A stretch of 64,000 nt of DNA, from contig OV884056.1 in the NCBI GenBank assembly GCA_930367215.1, forward strand, positions 253,359,127-253,423,126. The letters run 5' to 3'. Below, one piece after another: positions 57,972 to 64,000 of this stretch. The notes beneath the pieces were generated by a model, which saw nothing but the letters and a program-made list of their open reading frames with translations, searched no databases and was not told where the DNA came from. The first letter of the stretch is position 1. The number at the start of each line of letters is the position of its first letter. This DNA comes from Pollenia angustigena (taxonomy: Eukaryota; Arthropoda; Insecta; Diptera; Polleniidae). Position numbers and translations under genes: made by a program.

Positions 57972-58698
57972 CCTTCCCATAAGAATGTATTTTTTTTATT
58001 TTTTTTTTTATTTTAGTTAACGTGTCTTACAATATTTATAAGAACGCTACTCCAAGTGGAGCTTCTAGCAACATAAGAAATGTCGCTCAGACACCCGTCT
58101 GACGGCAGCTAGAGTGAAAAGGCGCTCAGTAACCTGAATGGCATGCTAATACCGATGCGTCTCAGGTAATTAGGTGACAACAAAATTAAGAATCACTGAA
58201 ACTCAATTGATGTACCATGTCGTTTTAACGACTTGCCTGCCTAGAGGTTGTTGGCAGCCCCAACACTAGGATCGGGTGCTGTGGTCTAATCAACCACTCA
58301 TCTTAAATAACATAGATTAACGAAACTACACAAATAATAAGAATGTATTAAGCGACACTTTTTTCGAAAATGACTTTTTGATGTGAAACTATACTATATA
58401 TATACTATAAGTTTAGCGCCACATTTTGGCCTGGGTTTCGCTGCCTTATCATGGATGCAAAGGAGACTAGAGAGAAAATAAAATTGTATCAACCGTCAAG
58501 TTTTCTCACTGGAATAATGTTGCACCCTGTAATTTGAAATTATGCTAAGCCACATTTTTAAATATGTTTTGTATTCTGAAAATGACATTCCAGATATGTT
58601 CCTTTCAATAAAATTCATAAATAAATTACTAAATGAGACGTTTTATTCGTTTCCTACACAATTTTAGAAATGTCGCTTAATACATTCTTATGGGAAGG
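57972..58698. mobile_element. TIR element carrying a retroposon
   Basis: CCTTCCCATAAGAATGTATT ends, perfect for at least 30 bp once the insert is removed, and continuing AAGCGACA. TATCGATA at 57964-57971 and 58699-58706 may be an 8-bp duplication, although it is itself a palindrome and could be part of the TIR. Without the insert the element is about 370 bp. Confidence 0.8.
57992..58336 (-). mobile_element. 345-bp retroposon with A-tail and 13-bp duplication
   Basis: ATAAGAATGTATT flanks it (57979-57991, 58337-58349). On the minus strand it ends in an AATAAAAAAAAAAATAAAAA-type tail. The interior is much GC-richer (CCCCAACACTAGGATCGGGT, CGCTCAGACACCCGTCTGAC). No A/B boxes were seen. It is probably the 3' end of an unidentified LINE rather than a tRNA SINE. 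Confidence 0.7.
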
Positions 58699-58706
58699 TA
58701 TCGATA

Positions 58707-59150
58707 TTTTGAATTGAAATTGTTCTCGATTTTTAAAATCGATAGCAATTGTCAAAGTTTTTCTTGGGATTCAAAAAATTAGTAAACAAGGTTTCGTTTA
58801 AATGTGCTAAAATCCCATTTCATACTATTGATAAAGTAAAATGTATTGTTGGTGGGATAAGCTATTCCTATGCGCATTTCACTGGTTGCTTAGGCCAGAT
58901 CGTCAGGAAACTTCATACAAAGATTTTAGAAAAACTAAAACGAAAAAACATCAAGATAAGGAAAAAATTTAAAATGTCATAAAAAAAAACTAACACATAC
59001 GAACGCCAAACCCTTTGAGGGTTTTACTATACTGACCTAGTACCATCACCCTGACTTGGAATTTCCCCCCCAGACAATAATCCCAAAAATGTTCCATAGT
59101 GTAATTAGAAGGTTTGCTCAGCAGTCAGTAATTTCATTGCCCACATGCAC
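58707..59150. other. AT-rich sequence, no gene recognised
   Basis: Frame 58749-58982 is K-rich and unrecognised. No other structure. Confidence 0.35.
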
Positions 59151-60729
59151 CCAGAGAAAAAAAACATGTTTAAATATACTCACCTCCAACAAAACTTTTT
59201 TTATACCCTCCACCACAATTAGTTGTGAAGAGGGAATATTAAGTTTGTCATTCCGTGTGAAACTTTTTTATTATTCATCTCAGACCCCATAAAGTATATA
59301 TATTCTGGGTCCTTGAGTAATTCTACGTCGATTTAGCCATTTCCGTCTGTCTGTCCATCTGTCCGTCTGTTGAAAACAGGCTCACTTTTGAACAACTCAA
59401 AAGAAATGAACAAACTTGGTGCCCAATTGCTTGTAGTTATCCTAAGCAGTTTGGGATTGAAATCCAGCAAAATCGGTTCAGTAGGACCAGAGCTATGAAT
59501 AAAAATGTGGGACCACCACCTAAAAAAATTGATAATTTTGTTACAAAAAATTACATAAATGCTGGAACAAGGCACGGAATGAGATAAGTGTTTTTATCAA
59601 TAATAAAAACTGGGAATTAAGCACGAATAACAAAATATTTTGAAATTAAAACTTTGCAAAAATTTGTTTTATTTGACTGAAAATCACGCTGTTAAATTTC
59701 GTGAAGATTATTGACGGATCTTCACGAAATTTAACATTTACCCTAAGCCCCATATAAACAATACTCCCGAAAAACAGTTTAGTACGCCTAAAACCGTAAA
59801 AAATAACGCTAGCGTAACAAAATTTGGTACATCACAGTTTTTACGGACTCAAAATAACACTGTGAAATTTCGTGACGATCGGTCTATAATTTACCTTAGG
59901 CCCCATATAAACCGTACTACCGGAAAACAGTTTAGTACGCCTAAAACCGTAAAAAATAACGCTAGCGTAACAAAATTTGGTACGTCACAGTGTTTTAGGA
60001 CTAGAAATAACACTATGAAATTTCGTGAAGATCGGTACATAATTTACCCTAGGCCCCATGGAAACCCTACTCCCGGAAAACAGTTTAGTACACCTAAAAC
60101 CATAACTAATAACGCTAGCATAACAGAAATTGGTACGTCACAGTTTTAAAGGACTAGAAATGACGCTGTGAAATTTCGTGATGATCGGTCACTAATTTAC
60201 CCTAGGCCCCATAGAAACCCTACTCCCGGAAAACAGTTTAGTCGCCTAAAAACATAATTAATAAAATATCGTCACAGTTTAAGATAATAATAACATCATA
60301 CAGATATTACTACTTAAACATTCGAACTGTCGGCGGAGGGTATCAAAGATTCGGCACAGCCGAACATAGCACTCTAACTTGTTAAATAAAAATTTAAATT
60401 TGTTTGTTTAATTTAACCATATTATTGTCACCGACAACCATATAATGGTTAAATTAGTCCCCCATCAAGAAGCCACAGCCATATTATGGTGTCCTCTGAA
60501 CATGTTATGGTTAATAATCATACCATGTTGCTCTTTAAAAAGAGGAAAATACTATTGTGTACTTAAAAACAAATTATTATCATTTTTAACCATAAGATGT
60601 TTAGAGGCCACCATAATATGGTTCTGGCTTCTTGATATGGTTAAATTAAACCTTATATGTTTACAATTTTCCTTTAAAATAGTTTTGTTGGAGGTGACCA
60701 AGCTTAAATATATTTATTCTCTATGTCTG
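59151..60729. mobile_element. TIR/foldback element (AACCATATTATGG family) split by a DINE
   Basis: Left end CCAGAGAAAAAAAACATG... then TCACCTCCAACAAAACT (about 59151-59195). The right end has AGTTTTGTTGGAGGTGA (60682-60698) and AATATATTTATTCTCTATG, which pair with it. A full DINE lies immediately inside the left arm. The remainder (60410-60680) holds inverted arms with CATCAAGAAGCCA and ATATTATGGTG. Confidence 0.7.
59198..60383 (+). repeat. DINE type A, complete copy
   Basis: From TTATACCCTCCACCACAATT to AAAGATTCGGCACAGCCGAA and CTCTAACTTGTT. Contains the GTCTGTCTGTCCATCTGTCC run (59344-59370) and a 153-bp-type array with three to four units (about 59700-60240). TTCGGCACAGCCGAA is a 3' subterminal hairpin. 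Inserted in the TIR element above. Confidence 0.85.
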
Positions 60730-60924
60730 GATCTTATGGCCAGGTACCCTACACAAATTCAAATTCATTGTGTTTCGCAAGATTGTTAAGAGGTGTGAAA
60801 CAGTACATATGACTTACCTGGATTTCACCTCTAAAGAAGAAAGTGCTCTAAGAACGACCTGGATTAATCGATACAACATCACCGCAAAAGTTTTCAGCTA
60901 TTTTCCAATTGGTATCAGATTTAC

Positions 60925-61052
60925 TGCCTGTTTTTAGAATACGTAAACAAGTGAGTGAGTGAGAAATTATATTGAAAGCGAAAACAAATTTTCGTTTTTT
61001 ACTGTTGTTATTTCACACTCACTCACTTCTTTTCATTTTCTAAAAACAGGCA
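60925..61052. mobile_element. Palindromic MITE, TGCCTGTTTTTAGAA ends
   Basis: Perfect 15-bp ends plus a second inner pair AAGTGAGTGAGTGAGAAAT (about 60949-60967) with complement at 61010-61028 (one mismatch). 128 bp. Confidence 0.75.
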
Positions 61053-61412
61053 AATAAACGATAATTGACTTTTTATATATCAATGTTTTTGTTAATTTTT
61101 TTTTTTTCGTTATAACATTATAAGCCATACCTATTTTTACAGCTTAGAACAAAATTTCGAATTTCGATGAATTTATGTATGAAAGTCATCATTATTTTTA
61201 ATAAACGCATGAATGTGTGAGTATAAAAAGATGTTTTGTGAAGGAACGAAGAATAAATCTTAACTACTGAGATATGATTTTTTTTTTAAATTTGAGTCGT
61301 ATGACATTATTGCACAAAAAAAAAAAAATTGTTATTTAATTCATATGGTAAAAACATGAAATTTTTCAGCAGGTTCATTATAAGCATTATTCAAATTTAT
61401 TAATATAAAAAT

Positions 61413-63162
61413 AAACAAGTTAGAGTGCTATATTCGGCTGTGCCGAATCTTTGATACCCTCCACCGACACTTCGAATGTTTTAGGAGTAATATCTATATG
61501 ATGCCTTTTTATTATTAATATCTCTTTATAAAAACAGGCATCTGCATTAAATTTGGTTGCGGTTTAAACCTATATTAAATTATTGACCGACAATCAGAAT
61601 CAATTTTAAAAAGTTTGAGTAGAATATCAGTTTAAGATGAACTTAAATGATTTTCAAGAGAACAAATTATATAAAAGCCATGGTAAGCTATGAACCAATC
61701 ATCCCAAATTCTGTAGAACGACTTCTGGTATTAAAAAACATACATTTCAATACAGCAATTAGTATAAGCGTTTGCAGTAAATTTCAGAAGGCTGCTAAAA
61801 TGGAATCTAAGGACAATTATGGACCGTATATCACAAAATTGCATAACATTTTTTCTGGCCATCTGCACCTAAACTGGAAGAAAGTTTACCGCGTATTTAA
61901 TTATTTTACCAGAGTGGGCTTTATATGAGGCCTATGGTAAGTTATGCACCGATCTTCACCAAATTTCACAGTGTCATTTCTAGTTCTATAAAACTGTGAT
62001 GTATCAAATTTTGTTATGAAAGCGTTATTTTTTACGTTTTTAGGCGTACTAAGCTGTTTTCCGGGAGTTAGGTTTATATGGGGCCTGGGGTAAATTATGA
62101 ACTGATCTTCACGAAATTTCACAGTCTTATTTCTAGTCCTGTAAAACTTATATGTTCCAAATTTTGTTATGATAGCATTATTTTTTACGTATTTAGGTTT
62201 ACTAAGCTGTTTTCCGGGAGTAAGGTTTATATGGGGCCTATGGTAAATGATGGACCGTTCTTCACAAAATTTTAAAGTCTTATTTCTCGTTCAATAAAAC
62301 TGTGATGTACCAAATTTTGTTATGATAGCATTCTTTTTTACGTTTTTAGGCGTACTAAGCTGTTTTCCGGGAGTAAGGTTTATATGGGGCCTATGGTAAA
62401 TTATGGCCCGATCTTCACGAAATTTCACAGTCTTATTTTTAGTTCTAAAAAATTTTGATGTACTAAATTTTGTTATGATAGCGTTATTTTTTACGGATTT
62501 AAGCGTACTAAACTGTTTTCTGGAAGTAGGTTTTATATGGGGCCTATGGTAAATTATGGACCGATCTTCACGAAACTTAATAGTTTAATTTCTAGTCCTA
62601 TTTAACTGTAACGTGCCAAAATTTGTTATGATAGCATTGTTGGTTAGGGTTTTAGGCTTACTATATTTTTTTCCGGGAGTAGGGCTTGGCCTAGGGCAAA
62701 TCATGAACGGATCTTCAAGAAATTTTACAGAGTGATTTCCAGTTAAATAAAATGAACTGTTGCGAAATCTTATATCATTCTGTGCATTTTTCCACCATTT
62801 ATGTTAGTTTTTGTAACAAAATTATCAATTTTTTTTTTAGGTGGTGGTTCCACATTTTGATTCATAGCTCAGATCCTATTGCACCGATTTTGCTGGGTTT
62901 CAATCTCAAGCTGCTTAGGATAACTACAAGCAATTTGACACCAAGTTTGTTTATTTATTTTGAGTTTTTCGAAAGTGAGCGTCTTTTCAACAGACGGACA
63001 GACGGACAGACAGACGGACATGGCTAAATCGACTTAAAATTACTCAAGGACCAAGAATATATATACTTTATAGGGTCTGTGATGAATAATAAAAAAGTTT
63101 CACACGGAATGACAAACTTAATATACCCTCTTCACAACTAATTGTGGTGGATGGTATAAAAA
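61413..63162 (-). repeat. DINE type A, complete copy, antisense
   Basis: Begins AACAAGTTAGAGTGCTATAT with the TTCGGCTGTGCCGAA hairpin and ends CACAACTAATTGTGGTGGAT then GGTATAAAAA. The array phase marker GATCTTCAC (GTTCTTCAC once) recurs at 61951, 62104, 62257, 62410 and 62563, exactly 153 bp apart, then at 62710. A GACGGACAGACGGACAGACA run lies at 62994-63018. A stretch at 61560-61890 is not found in the other type A copies. Confidence 0.85.
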
Positions 63163-63452
63163 TAAATTTTCAAAAATTGTGTGCAGCAACATCATCCACC
63201 ATACTAATTTTTGAAAACCGAAAACAACCCAACGATATGTGTGTGTGTGATAGTAATTGTTTTAAAGGAGTTTCTAAAAGGGTATACGGTGTAATTTCAT
63301 TAAATACCATTTTTAATATTTTTTTAATAAAAAACGATTACCTCAATTACCCTTTCATATATATTATTTGACTCTTCATATTTTATCAGATGGGCATACT
63401 AAATGCAGGCGTTAATCTTTGGATTTAATTCATTTTTAATACTACTCCAATT

Positions 63453-63928
63453 CTACACGTAGAAAAAGAATATGGTTGAAGGTAAATACTATGGTTGGAT
63501 TTTAACAATGGGTTTTGTTTGCAGGTTACCATATTATGTTTAAATATGACCATAGTATGGTTAAAATCAACAAAAATTTTCCCAAAATCAACCATAAGAT
63601 GGTCAAAATTAACCATATTTTGGTCAAAATTAAACATAATATGTTAAAAATTAACCATAAAATGTTCAAAATTTCACAGATAACCATAATATGGCTATAG
63701 CTTTTGGATAGATGAATTCAACCATAATATAATTGCCTTGATAATAATATGGTCAAGGTAAACATAATATGTTAAAGTGCTTAGTTGTAGCTTTATTTTA
63801 TTTAAACACTATATGGTTAAATTCAACCAAATTTGAAGTTTCAAGGGAGGTAAACACTTTATTGTTAAATAGAAACAATATATAATCAATTTTCAATACT
63901 TCAACCATGTTTTTATCTGCGTGTATAG
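63453..63928. mobile_element. MITE with satellite-like core of AACCAT(A)ATATGGTT motifs
   Basis: CTACACGTAGAAAAAGAATA then TGGTTGAAG at the left; CTTCAACCATGTTTTTATC then TGCGTGTATAG at the right. The core has at least eight 21-24-bp units such as AACCATAAGATGGTCAAAAT (63585-63660), many of them palindromic. Both strands therefore show periodic frames. Ends (CACGC(A)GAGAAAAA type) resemble those at 39960, 40695, 41152 and 59151. Confidence 0.75.
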
Positions 63929-64000
63929 ACTATGTTGAAAGTTTGCGTGCACTCAGATCACTTTTTTTGACATTGTCCCCTGTTTAGATTTTTAAATTAC

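Overview
The window looks like non-coding nuclear DNA from a higher (probably calyptrate, e.g. blowfly, house-fly or flesh-fly type) dipteran. The evidence is very high AT content, long A/T homopolymers, and many dispersed repeats of the DINE-1/mini-me type: a TATACCC start, a GTCY-rich run (GTCTGTCC) and a 3' hairpin. R1-, Jockey-, mariner-, hAT-, piggyBac- and Harbinger-like relics are also present. I recognise no intact host exon, rRNA or true tRNA gene. The organism is an inference from repeat style, not from a host gene.

Layout. (1) 0-8.2 kb: a DINE-like repeat, then a nearly full-length but decayed R1-clade (Waldo-like) LINE (2.8-8.15 kb). It sits in a CATA-rich tract that appears to lie inside an older DINE copy. 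Its 5' UTR carries three tandem ~93-bp units, each with a hairpin supported by compensatory changes. (2) 8.2-19.3 kb: DINE copies of two types, terminal-inverted-repeat (TIR) elements, small palindromic MITEs and a decayed LINE reverse transcriptase. (3) 19.3-23.1 kb: a composite of a 5'-truncated antisense Jockey LINE fused to part of a DINE. One 12-bp direct repeat flanks the whole unit, as expected from LINE 3' transduction. (4) 23.9-25.4 kb: a hAT-like element with an exact 8-bp target duplication and a nested Harbinger-like MITE, then a second such MITE. (5) 25-38.8 kb: mostly anonymous AT-rich DNA with MITEs, a TIR element, a GTGGGCGTGG tandem array, a GC-richer island and a strongly A-skewed stretch. 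(6) 38.8-43.9 kb: a mariner transposase broken up by a LINE scrap and by a large direct-plus-inverted repeat structure, then a second mariner scrap. (7) 44.6-46.5 kb: foldback and hAT elements, the latter with a nested TA-target MITE. (8) 48.9-50.5 kb: a long hairpin element with a tRNA-like sequence in its loop, its right arm split by a piggyBac-like element at TTAA. (9) 50.8-53.0 kb: a DINE split by a TIR element, a tRNA-like SINE head and a mariner fragment. (10) 53.7-64 kb: a pogo-like end, a piggyBac-type MITE, a TIR element carrying a retroposon, a TIR element carrying a full DINE, another full DINE and a satellite-like MITE.

The genes here are all transposon genes and all are broken. 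The informative content is the nesting order, since many insertions can be dated relative to one another from their target-site duplications. The most unusual items are the covarying hairpin array in the LINE leader, the LINE-DINE chimera with a shared duplication, the tRNA-like loop in a long hairpin element, and the 153-bp (51-codon) DINE array whose frame stays open in three copies.
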